Shown here piece by piece: positions 21,711 to 31,551 of a stretch of 64,000 bases of DNA. Made by a program: the position numbers and the translations under genes. Every line of letters begins with the position of its first letter. The first letter of the stretch is position 1. This stretch comes from Cercis canadensis. Taxonomy: Eukaryota > Streptophyta > Magnoliopsida > Fabales > Fabaceae. Under the pieces are notes generated by a model. The model saw only the letters and a list, made by a program, of their open reading frames with translations. It did not search any database and was not told where the DNA came from. The stretch spans positions 488,904-552,903 of the forward strand of contig QAOA01002431.1 in assembly GCA_003255065.1 (NCBI GenBank). Direction: 5' to 3'.

Positions 21711-21736
21711 GTTCCGAGCTCTCTACCCTCTAGGAT

Positions 21737-22169
21737 ATGCTGGCTGTTTCTTCTATTCGCTACTTGCTCCGAAATGCCTTATTCTCTCTAAATAGTAAAT
21801 AGCTACATTTCAGGCATCATAACAAGTCATTTACAATAATACAAGCTTAATGCCAACAATGTATTTTTATTTTGTTAGATTAAATGTAAACATACATTTT
21901 GTTGAGGTGGGTATGTGGTGATGCAGGAAAAACTACCAAACTATGTAGTCTCTGATCTGACTGATTTCGAGGTCTGCATCTTCCACTGTTTTGACATCGA
22001 TTTCCTGGATTATTCTTGTAGTCAGTACTCCCTTAATGCTAAAATTTACCACATTCCTCAAAATACACTCTAGTTCTTTAGAGATATATTAGGATGGTTT
22101 TCCTTCTTCCTGCACCACAAAGTGTGGAGTTTGCTTCTGATTCTGTGGCAATTCTCCTGTGTAGTTGTG

Positions 22170-22218
<49 letters not shown>

Positions 22219-22485
22219 TTTTTTTTTTTTTTTTNTAGTTTTCATTGTTTAGTGTAAAATGTTTGAGACCACAGTGGAGCCATCATTCTTAGCCCCACCA
22301 CCCTGCACTTTCCATTCCTTGTCTGAATTAAGAATTTTAGTTATCCTAACACTATTTTTAGTTTATTAGGTTTCATATTCAATGCTGATTGATATGAATG
22401 AATCCTTCTTTTGTGCAGCTCAAACCATATGTATCTGTGTCCTAGGGAAGTCAAGACCTCTGAGGCTTCGAAAACAGCTAAATAA
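21737..22485 (+). pseudogene. Remnant of mitochondrial ribosomal protein mL41 gene
   Basis: Exon 21907-21971 encodes GYVVMQEKLPNYVVSDLTDF and exon 22419 onward begins LKPYVS; together they match the signature of the mL41 family (human MRPL41 has a similar VVPDLTGFKLKPYVS). Both have good splice borders. A possible first exon 21737-21794 encodes MLAVSSIRYLLRNALFSLN and joins in phase, but the basic central part expected before GYVV is not seen. After LKPYVS the frame stops at 22443-22445 (VS then TAG). A +1-like shift recovers CPREVKTSEASKTAK ending at 22483-22485, consistent with a 2-bp deletion in a Gln codon. The hAT element sits 18 bp upstream of the candidate start. Most likely a broken copy; a short 49-residue product cannot be excluded. 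Confidence 0.6.
22171..22235. repeat. Poly(T) tract ending at a single N
   Basis: A ~64-base nearly pure T run stops at an isolated N at 22235. The length is probably unreliable; a homopolymer next to an ambiguous base suggests an assembly join. Confidence 0.8.
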
Positions 22486-24230
22486 GAAAATTGGGTAGTA
22501 TAATAGGATCTTTTACTTACAATTGCAGAAATGTTTACATGGGGAATAGTTGGCAGAGCTTGTTTCTTCATTTTTCCTTCTCCAATCTTTTGAAGTACGA
22601 AATCTTGAGTAATTATCCACTTACATGAATTTTTGATATTCTAGCATGTTCTGTGGATTTGAGTATTAACCTTATCATAAACTTTTCAGCTTCATCTTAT
22701 TTGTGTATCTTTTTTTTTTTTTTTGTACATATTTATGTATCTATTTGGATGCCTTTTTTTTCTCCCCTTTCCGGATGGTTTATTGCAGACTATGTCTATT
22801 TGGTGTTAGGTTTCACATGTTAGCTCCTCCATAATATCTACAAGAGTAAAAGGTTTTCCTGTCATCTCAAATGGAATTATGAATTTGAATCCGACACTTG
22901 CAAGTTGATATTTTATTGTTCAACCATTGAAGTGTGGCCTTATCACAATAACACAGTCTTGTGTCTTTTTTGCGACTGATAAGCTCTCGGTTTTTCTTTT
23001 ATAAACAATAAATCTTTGTTTTCCTTTCTATTTGTAAGTGTTCATTTCAATACCAGATTCTGCGTACATTCTTATATGAATCAATCTATATTCGTACTCC
23101 AAAAATAATTATTTGCTCATGTTTAAGGTGATGTACTTGCGTTTAGTGATATGCAACACGTTATTCTGATTCTATCACAGTTACGCACCAATGACGATTT
23201 TAATCCAAAACGTTTGAAACGATTTAAATTTAAAATTAACATGTCTCTTTAATATTTTTCCCTTGTGATTCAGCACGAATAGAAAATTGAGAATGAATCA
23301 ACTTTGCGGCAGCTGCTAAAGTGTAGCAGCAGAGTGCAGAATATGAGGAGGGCCAAGATATGAGATTGAAGCCTCTGTCTTTCCGCTTGTTCTTAATGTC
23401 CCTGTTTCAGATTTTGTAGACCATAAAATAAACAGTTGTCTAAACCAACCTTTTCAATGGACATGTTGCTCTTCTCATTCTGAGCGCTACCAAATAAGAC
23501 CTAATTTATAATATTAATTTAGATATACATATCTGTAATGTGGTGGCACACGAAACAAAATAGTTGGTGGAGTAAAAAATAATATACATCATTAAATATA
23601 ATTTTTTAAATAAATACTAGCTTTACAATTTCCATTTTAGTACATTTATACAATTATATATTATAAATAATGAGCCAATGTAAATTTTTGTGTTTCTAAA
23701 CTGAAGTCAAGCCACTTGTGTAATTAGAATTACTGTATAAATTGTTGGCCGACTTCTATTCCTTTTTCTTTTCTTTGGTCCATTTCCAAACTCTTGTATA
23801 CATACATGATAAGGACTTAATAGTCATAAATCTACATGTTTTGTTATAGAGAATTTATATGAATTGACAAAATATATTTTTTTCCACAAAAACTTAAGAC
23901 AGGAGAATGGTTATAGTATTGATTACTGTTAAGAAGTGTGAAGAGTTATTTGAAAATTGCGTTGCAACTAATTCTGCAATAGAAAATATGAGAGCATCTT
24001 ATTGGTTAACAACAAAAATACACTAAAGGGGCGTTTGATACGGGGATTTTTTTTAGTTTATTGGGAATCATGACTTGGGAAACTAAAACTCCCACGTTTG
24101 ATACAAGGTTCTAAAAAAGGATTCACAGGCAATTAAGATTTCTGGGAACAGATTTTGGACAAGTTTCCCACAAAATAAATCCCATGGAGGTGGTATTCTC
24201 AAATTCTCATGACATGGGAAAATACACTAA
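22486..24230. other. AT-rich intergenic region
   Basis: No gene recognised. 24028-24220 has features of a degraded MITE (GGGGCGTTTGATACGGGG and a similar CCCACGTTTGATACAAGG 64 bp later) but no partner end. Confidence 0.45.
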
Positions 24231-24653
24231 AGGTTTGTTTGAGAGTTTAAAGTGAGAGAGAAGGGAAGGGTTATTATTCCTCTTATTTGGATGATTAAAA
24301 TAAACAATGGGAGAAGAAAGAAAAAGAAATAAATAAAAATTTATAATTTTACAAATTTATCATTTATTTATAAATTAAACATATTTAATATAAAATTTAA
24401 TAATGTTATCTAGTGATTGAAAATAATTTGAAGAAATAAATAGATGTATAATAGTATACTACTCATCTTTCTTCTCTAAACTCTCCAAATTAGGAAAACA
24501 CAAAAGTGAAGGCAAAAAATAAATATGAGAGTTTGAAGTTATCCATTGGTTTCATTTCCTTTTTTAATCTTAAACTTCTAAAAAAGGAGATGGATACATT
24601 TACTCATTTTCTTTCTTCTCATTTCTTTCTAATTTTAACTCCCAAACAAACCC
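24231..24653. mobile_element. MITE, PIF/Harbinger-like (TAA target duplication)
   Basis: 423 bp bounded by TAA on both sides (24228-24230 and 24654-24656). Ends are inverted repeats: AGGTTTGTTTGAGAGTTTAA on the left and, read inward, GGGTTTGTTTGGGAGTTAAA on the right. A 3-bp TWA duplication and G-rich ends fit Tourist-type MITEs. The interior is AT-rich and non-coding. It is inserted next to the older degraded element at 24028-24220. Confidence 0.7.
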
Positions 24654-25129
24654 TAAATATTAATGAAGGAATGTTCTGGCAAAAGAAACCAACTAACAAA
24701 TCGTGGCAGGCAGGAGCCCATGGCAAACCAGATAATGATAAATATTCATTCTTTTAGAAAATAAATAACAAAAAAAAATCCCAGGGAAAATCCACATTGC
24801 TTATTAAAAGAAAAAGAATTAGTTTTGGTAAATACCTATTCAAAACGGCTACGTTTCCCACCTTCGTTGCTTTGATTAATTGTACCGCGGCCTACCCATT
24901 TTTTTAAATTTCCGAGGAATTTCTACGCCGCCCCGCGGAAAGCTTTGGCCTTTTCCACAAACTTGCGACCCAACAAGCATCACAACCACCGACTGAACCC
25001 GAAGGGCCCTGTTGGCTCCATCACATCCGTCCATTTAGTCCTCTAGACTTGCAAGTCGATTTTTCAACTTTTACTAAACCGTCAAAAAGGGCATTTGAGA
25101 AGAAACAAAGGAAGCAGACATGAAGTATC

Positions 25130-25750
25130 ATGGAAACCCACCCCTATCCCTTTTGGATTTTGCTATATATGAACCAACCCGGCCACATTTTTAAAGACGA
25201 TGAAGGAAGAAGCATCAGCAGCAAAATGGGAAACCCAAGAGGATCTTCAAAGCACACTGTTGGTCGTTTCAAGCCAGATGGTCGCTGCAAGAAGCACCCA
25301 AAACATCGCCAATCACCTGGAGTATGCTCTCTTTGTTTGAGGGAAAAACTCACCCAAATATCTACTTCACGTAAAACAACCTCTGCACCTTCTTCTACCT
25401 CATCTTCTGCTTCTTCTTTATCCTCCTATTATTCATCTACTTCGGCTTCTTCTTGCGCTTCTCCAATGCACCGTTTCCGTTTCACTACAGAGGGAAAGAG
25501 TAGCTCTTCAATATCAATCTTTTTGCTGAGTGCCAAGCCTGGTCTCGCAAAGAGTAGGTCACTTGCTGTTTTTCCAAGAAGGAGACATCATGCAGCTGCT
25601 CAGGGTAGTGCTCTTGTTGATAATAATATTAAGAGTGCTAAAAAAGGTGGGTTTTGGTCCAAGTTGCTACATCCTAAAGGAAAGAGAAAAGAGGAGGCTA
25701 AACTGATGCATTCTATGTCTGTGAAAGAAAGGGTGACCATAGCTAGCTAA
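25130..25750 (+). CDS. Small Ser-rich plant protein with CKKHPKHRQSPGVCSLCLRE motif (OCTOPUS/DUF740-like motif)
   Basis: Single-exon frame of up to 206 residues. About residues 53-72 carry a Cys/His motif, C-x3-H-x10-C-x2-C, followed by LREKL; the same kind of motif (C..HP..R..G.C..CLRERL) marks the N-terminus of OCTOPUS-like DUF740 proteins and a set of short uncharacterised plant proteins. Residues 78-115 are mostly Ser/Thr/Ala, and the C-terminal third is basic (PRRRHH, KKGGFW, HPKGKRKEE). Start is uncertain: in-frame ATGs lie at 25130, 25169 and 25226, and a TATA-like GCTATATATG at 25160-25169 plus a short upstream frame from 25120 favour 25226 (MGNPRGSS). Biochemical function is unknown; a membrane-polarity role is known only for larger relatives. 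Confidence 0.75.
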   Translation: METHPYPFWILLYMNQPGHIFKDDEGRSISSKMGNPRGSSKHTVGRFKPDGRCKKHPKHRQSPGVCSLCLREKLTQISTSRKTTSAPSSTSSSASSLSSYYSSTSASSCASPMHRFRFTTEGKSSSSISIFLLSAKPGLAKSRSLAVFPRRRHHAAAQGSALVDNNIKSAKKGGFWSKLLHPKGKRKEEAKLMHSMSVKERVTIAS

Positions 25751-26509
25751 TTGGCATGATCTACCTTCTCCAATTACTCATTGTTTCTTTCATATTTGTT
25801 TTTTCTCACCCTCTCAATTTTTGGGTGGATTATAGTGTTCATTGTTAGTTCTTCAAATTTTCTTTTTCTTTCTCAATATATGAAAAAGGAAGAAAATGAG
25901 AGAATGTATTGCAGATTGTTTGCATGTACATAAATTGATGTAAACTTTTGGGATCACAAAATCAAGATAGAGAAAATAAATGAAACTACAGATTTAATTA
26001 TAGGTACATATAGTACTTCCTTTTGTATCTTTGTATACGTACGGATCCAAACAAAAAATATATTACGCCTACATCGTATATATATATATATATATATATT
26101 GCAGGGATTATTCTTTTTAGATTTGAATATTATATTCTTGCATTTTTTAAACAAAAAAATTGTAGTTTTGCTCTGGCAATAATAGCTGTAAGTTAGAGGA
26201 AGACAGATTTATTGAGTTCATATATTAATTAACAGCTAGCAGTAGCAGATCGAGAGATCAAAACGATATTACTGGCATGACTTGGCTGCATGGGTGGGTA
26301 GCTGTTCTAATAAATTTGTGGTGTGATCTGCAATGTGCATCAATGAAATGAAACTTCTCTGGAGCTAGGTCGAGGTTGCAAGTTTCAAGGGTTGGTCCAC
26401 GCTATTTGGGTGTGACTTTGAATTTTTCTTATATTCTTTAGTCTTTACACATGCACGAGTTAGTCATAATGGGAAACGTAACCCTACGTGACAGCTCTTA
26501 GAATACCCG

Positions 26510-26638
26510 TGGGTCCATGTATGATATTCCTCGCAATTTCCTCTGCTTTGCGTTGTAAAGTTCAAACTCTTGANTGGGTCCATGTATAACATTCCTCGCA
26601 ATTTCCTCTGCTTTGCGTTGTAAAGTTCAAACTCTTGA
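26510..26638. repeat. ~64-bp direct duplication across an N (likely assembly artefact)
   Basis: 26510-26573 and 26575-26638 are nearly identical (both begin TGGGTCCATGTAT; two differences) and separated by one N at 26574. Pattern of two unmerged overlapping contig ends. Confidence 0.85.
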
Positions 26639-27382
26639 GTTGGCATCACAAAGCTCAAGATCAATGTCTTCAGCTTTCCCAATATCTGGAATATAAAAAA
26701 TAATTATATAATTAAACGGAGAAAAAGGAGGACTGGATCCAATCTTCACGAGGAATTCAAAGGGTACAAACACACTAGTACAAGAAATATATTCTTGAAC
26801 TGATCACCTGTATATATATATATTTATATTTTGCAGACAAAAATTTAGGATGAAAATAAGTTATTTAATTTCAAATGTCACACATTACAATAAAAATTTA
26901 TAGTGGTAATAAGAGACTGCAGAAGATCTCCTACATATTATACTAAAGAAATTAAGATAAAGACATATAAGAGTTAATTATATGTGACTCATTAATCTAG
27001 GGCTCTATATATCTTAAATAGAATGACAAAAAGAAAAAATAGCATTGTTATATATGGAGTATATATATATATATATACGCTCTTTTTCCTCTTTTTTTTT
27101 TTTTATCTGGGACAGCCAACAACTCATCCGCACAGAGAAATCATTACAAGAAAAATCATATCAAATTATATTCTTATTGACCATATATAGACATTTCCTT
27201 ACTTTAATGAAAATAAAAGAAAATTATTAAGACCTGGAATGTATGATATGCAAACCATAGTCCTTGTTCTGTCTACAAAAATGAAAACGATTCCCGAAAT
27301 GTATAACTGCTTGAATTTTATAAAGAATTGATTAATTGGAATCATTTTAGTTGAAAGGTTTGCATCCATCTTGGATTTTGCA

Positions 27383-27509
27383 AATACGATATCAATGAGG
27401 AATGGTAAACCATCGTCTTCTTTTGTTTCGTTGCACTTTTCACTTNAATACGATATCAGTGAGGAATGGTAAACCATCGTCTTCTTTTGTTTCGTTGCAC
27501 TTTTCACTT
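27383..27509. repeat. ~63-bp direct duplication across an N (likely assembly artefact)
   Basis: 27383-27445 and 27447-27509 both begin AATACGATATCA and differ at one base; N at 27446. Confidence 0.85.
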
Positions 27510-27826
27510 GATTCTTGTCATATTTTGTCTTCAAACAACTGTATTCCACACCACATCCAGATTTTATAGCAAAATTTTAATGTAGTAGTAGTAGTAGTAG
27601 TTGCAACCATCTCTTCTTTCCTTTGCCAAACATTTGTTCGTTAGTTTTACATTTTCCACACCACATCCGGATTTGTTTTTTGATGTATGTGTTATATGGA
27701 GTTTAAATTTGATTCATTCTCAATATACAAATTTATACAACATCAACGAATATAAGAGCTCTATATTATTAAAATATTAAAAAAATTTACCAATAATAAA
27801 TCATTTTAACTTTTTTTTTTTTTATA

Positions 27827-27865
27827 CATGACAATATATGATTAANCATGACAATATAGGATTAA
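27827..27865. repeat. 19-bp duplication across an N (likely assembly artefact)
   Basis: CATGACAATATATGATTAA before the N at 27846 is repeated after it with one change. Confidence 0.75.
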
Positions 27866-28745
27866 GTGATTGTATAAAAGTTCGGTGGGCCAACAAGAGA
27901 AGGAAAGAACCAGCCCAAATAAAGCTTCGAGTGGCCTGCTAGGGACAAGTTTTCTTACGCATAACTGTGGGCCCAGATTATTGGGCCATACTTATATTAT
28001 TAAATAATGTCCCCGATGCAGTATATTTTGGGCCTTTCTTCTTTTTTTCAAGCTCGGAGGTGTTGAGATGATTACCCAGAGCTAGCCCAAAAAAAAAATG
28101 GTGATGGTTTATGCTTTCCCTTTCATATTTAGGAGATTATAAAATAACGGCATGCTTATTTAGCAAATGAGAAGCAAGAAGGTAGCATGGATCCATTGAT
28201 AATGAAGTTAGCTAATAGCTACATATGCAACAAGACAGAGAGGTGTACATACATAGATGATGAATCAATTCAAGCTGCTTCCTACTACGTAGAGTGTACA
28301 GTGAATACAGTTTATAATTCATAAATAGGGATGGTCCAGGCACAGTTGACTTGCATTGGCACATGGACACATGGAAAAATCGAAATCTTCCTAGTACAAG
28401 ACAGTGGGAACACTAGTAAAGGCGATTGTCAAACTTTCAATGTAAGGGAATCTGACCCACTCTGTCCCATATTTGATACTAATTAGCCTAACTTTCATTC
28501 TGCACCTTATCACTCTATTTGTTAGCGTGCCTATTCTTCTCTAACTGTAAATTCAGCTTCTCCTCTTATAAATATTTAATTTAATTTAATGTGCTCATGG
28601 TTAGGTGAGCTCGATTATAATAATAAATATATTATTTACCATTGAAATAGAGTCAGACGTGCACTCAGGATTGGAAGGAAAGAAGAAGGTTGTTGCCTGC
28701 GCATTACCAGTAATAATTTATAGCTGTTCTATTTCTGATGTCTAA

Positions 28746-28780
28746 CCATGTCCATGTCCATGTCCATGTCCATGTCCATG
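28746..28780 (+). repeat. CCATGT hexanucleotide microsatellite
   Basis: Nearly six perfect tandem copies of CCATGT. Confidence 0.95.
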
Positions 28781-29030
28781 ACAGAGATATATGTTGATCT
28801 AACTCCTCTTCCTGTTTCTTGGAAATCAATATCATACAATTGTAACGTAACTTGAGTGTTTGGAAAAAGATTTATGTGTCTCATTTTCATGTTGTCAATG
28901 TTAATTGTTAAATGTCTTGGTCTACCTTCACTTGCTACAGTTACATTTTCTTGGGTGAAGAGTGAAGACCGACACCTCCCTCTCTGTGATGCTGATCCTC
29001 CAAGAGTGATTATTTAGTTAAAAAAAAAAT

Positions 29031-29220
29031 TCCATTCAATTCAAAATTTTAAATTATTAAGTTAAAGTTTAAGAATAGTTTTATGTTCCCTCACAAAAGT
29101 AACAAAATTGTATTCGTACCAACAACCAACGGCATTGTATTTTGAATAATTAATTACAGGAGTTTCTGGATGCACTAGTCCGTACATGCTGCTTAATTTC
29201 TATGGGGACATTGATGATGA
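29031..29220. repeat. Allelic copy lacking the MULE (empty site)
   Basis: This block reappears as 29231-29287 plus 30961-31102, split by the element at 29288-30960. At 29080-29088 the target TTTATGTTC occurs once and runs directly into CCTCAC. The block ends at the single N (29221), so it is most likely the other haplotype placed in line with the filled one. Confidence 0.85.
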
Positions 29221-29287
29221 NATTAAGAATCCATTCAATTCAAAATTTTAAATTATTAAGTTAAAGTTTAAGAATAGTTTTATGTTC

Positions 29288-30960
29288 GAGTAAACTTACA
29301 TTTGAGTCCTCTAAAGATTTGGGTTCAGACAAAATCGTCCCTGAAAGATAAAAAACTACAAAATCGTCCCTGAAAGATAGGACATTCATAACAAAATAGT
29401 CCTCCGTTAGTGAGGCCTATTAACTGGTAACGGAAATGCTGATGTGGCACCATTAAGTGCTTACGTGGCATGTTAACTGCTTGCATGGCACTTTAAGTTG
29501 CCACGTGGATTATAAACTCAAAATCTCTCTCTTCCCCTCCTCTCTCATCTCTCTCTCACTCTCATCTCTCTCTCTCTCTCTGTCATCTCTTATCTTTCTC
29601 TCTCTCACTCACTCTCATCTCTCTCACTCTTTTTATTGTGAGCTACGGGGTGAGACAGAGGTCATGGGGTGATTTATTGATTTATTGTTGAATCCTCTAG
29701 AAGGGTGAAGCAATTTTCACGTCCCACCAAAAATGTATGGATACGCACCAAACTTTTACAGATATATGTAAAGGAACAGATGCATACAAACATGTAAGAC
29801 AAATGGTACGTCAAAGTTCATGGTGGCGCCTAGTTTTTGAAGGTGGAGACTAGCTAGATATGTGAGTATTGATTTTAATACTTAAATAACCGAATAACCA
29901 CTAGTATTTGTGGATATCAAAACGGGTTCAAAAGGCTTCACAAAGTTTAGAACAATGTCAAAGCTGGTGGTCGTATAGGTTAAGGAGAAAGTGAAAGTTT
30001 ACATTTCCACCAAAACAAAAAAAAAGGATAAGCTTTGCATCAGAGTGCAATATCCATCAAAAGCATAAGTTGTGGGCATGACTAGCTACAGTAAAAAGCC
30101 AGTCCATTCCTGCATAACCATAAGCTGCAATAGAAACCCAAGTGCATGGCAACACTAAGTTGACCCACCGAGTTATATGTACCCCTTACTGAGTTAACCC
30201 ACTGAGTTACATATACCCCATTCCTTTATGCATGCAATGGTCCTTGGTCCTTCACTTTTCATACTATTTTTTCCTTCTTCCTCCCCTACCCTCATTGCTA
30301 CAGGGAAGACAACAAAGTGTATGGATAAGCTAGCCAATGGGGGTCATCTTTGTTTGAGAGATGTTTTGAGAGGATTTTATGAGTTTGGCTCAAGAGAGAG
30401 CTGTTGTTTTTGTTAGTCTGGTTTTCTTTTTTTTTAGCACCCCGTAGTTCACAATAAAAAGAGTGTGAGAGAGATGAGAGTGAGAAAGAGAGAGAGAAAG
30501 AGAGATGAGGGTGGTTCCGTGAGAGAGGAGGGGAAGAGAGAGAGAGAGAAATGAGAGATGAGGGTGGTTCCATGAGAGAGGAGGGGAAGAGAGAGAGAAA
30601 TGAGAGATGAGGGTGGTTCGTGAGAGATGAGGGGAAGAGAGTGTGCCCGTTAACTGGGACATAGCCAAACGACGCCGCATGGAGAAAAAAATCAAGTGTG
30701 CTGGTTTTTTTTTTCTTAAAAAATAATCCACATCATATGCATGAATGAGAAATTAAAATGTCATGTAAGCATTTAACTGCCACACAAGCACTTAACGGTG
30801 ACACATCAGCATTTCCGTCCCCAGTTAACAGGCCTCATTAACGGAAGACTATTTTGTTATGGATGTCCTATCTTTCAGGGATGATTTTGTAGTTTTCTAT
30901 CTTTCAGGGACGATTTTGTCCGAACCCAAATCTTTGAAGGACTCAAATGTAGGTTCACTC
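29288..30960. mobile_element. Non-autonomous Mutator-like element with long terminal inverted repeats
   Basis: 1673 bp flanked by 9-bp target copies TTTATGTTC (29279-29287) and TTTACGTTC (30961-30969); 9-bp duplications are typical of Mutator-like elements. The ends pair as GAGTAAACTTACATTTGAGT on the left and, read inward, GAGTGAACCTACATTTGAGT on the right, and similarity continues for hundreds of bases: left arm about 29288-29660, right arm about 30430-30960, the latter longer because of extra tandem units. Both arms include a long CT/GA tract. The ~770-bp middle has no recognised coding sequence and no transposase. Confidence 0.88.
30460..30640. repeat. GA-rich tandem repeat in the MULE right arm
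   Basis: About three units of roughly 50-60 bp, each with GATGAGGGTGGTTC followed by GAGAGAGGAGGGGAAGAGAG, embedded in GA dinucleotide tracts. Low-complexity frames here on either strand are not genes. Confidence 0.75.
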
Positions 30961-31551
30961 TTTACGTTCCCTCACAAAAGTAACAAAATTGTATTCGTAC
31001 CAACAACCAACGGCATTGTATTTTGAATAATTAATTACAGGAGTTTCTGGATGCACTAGTCCGTACATGCTGCTTAATTTCTATGGGGACATTGATGATG
31101 AAGACGCTTTTTTTGTTGGTGGTTGTGCTATGCCCATGCCAATTCATTTATCGTGCGCACTACTTGACTTCCACATTCAGATTTTCCAAGTCGTCTTCAT
31201 CTCTCATTACTCATATTACTGATTATTGGTGCTGGGTTGATCTGGACCAAATTTCCTACACCCTATCTACCTTCTTTTAGTTTTGGCCTCTTAAATTGCC
31301 AATGCAATAATTCTTAATCAACCACAAAAGCCGGAAGAAAACGACATCGTCTTTCGTCCAATACCGTACCTACCTACTTTTAACACCGTCAAGCTTGAAA
31401 ACCCAACTTGTTCCACTCCTTAATAGAAATATTGATTTTCTCTTCAATGAAAACGAGACGGTGACGAAGAAGTCTTACCATTTTCTTTTCTTTTCTTTTT
31501 ATTCTGTCTCTCCCTCTCGCTCTCTCATTGGCCAAGGGGTTATGCATATCA

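Larger units (their letters stand above)
25751..29287. other. Gene-poor region with microsatellites and assembly joins
   Basis: No convincing gene. Contains an AT microsatellite at 26078-26098, another at 27059-27077, a GTA repeat near 27583-27600 and a CCATGT repeat at 28746-28780. Four single-N joins (26574, 27446, 27846, 29221) are each flanked by duplicated sequence. Confidence 0.5.

Noticed and set aside
26464..26690. Minus-strand frame MGKLKTLILSF, with an acceptor-like site before it
   Set aside because: Short, interrupted by the N and by the assembly duplication, and I recognise no family; another frame gives an equally meaningless tail.
29457..29672. Ser/Leu-rich frame in CT-rich DNA, and similar ones at 30298-30731
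   Set aside because: They come from CT/GA dinucleotide tracts in the Mutator-like element arms.
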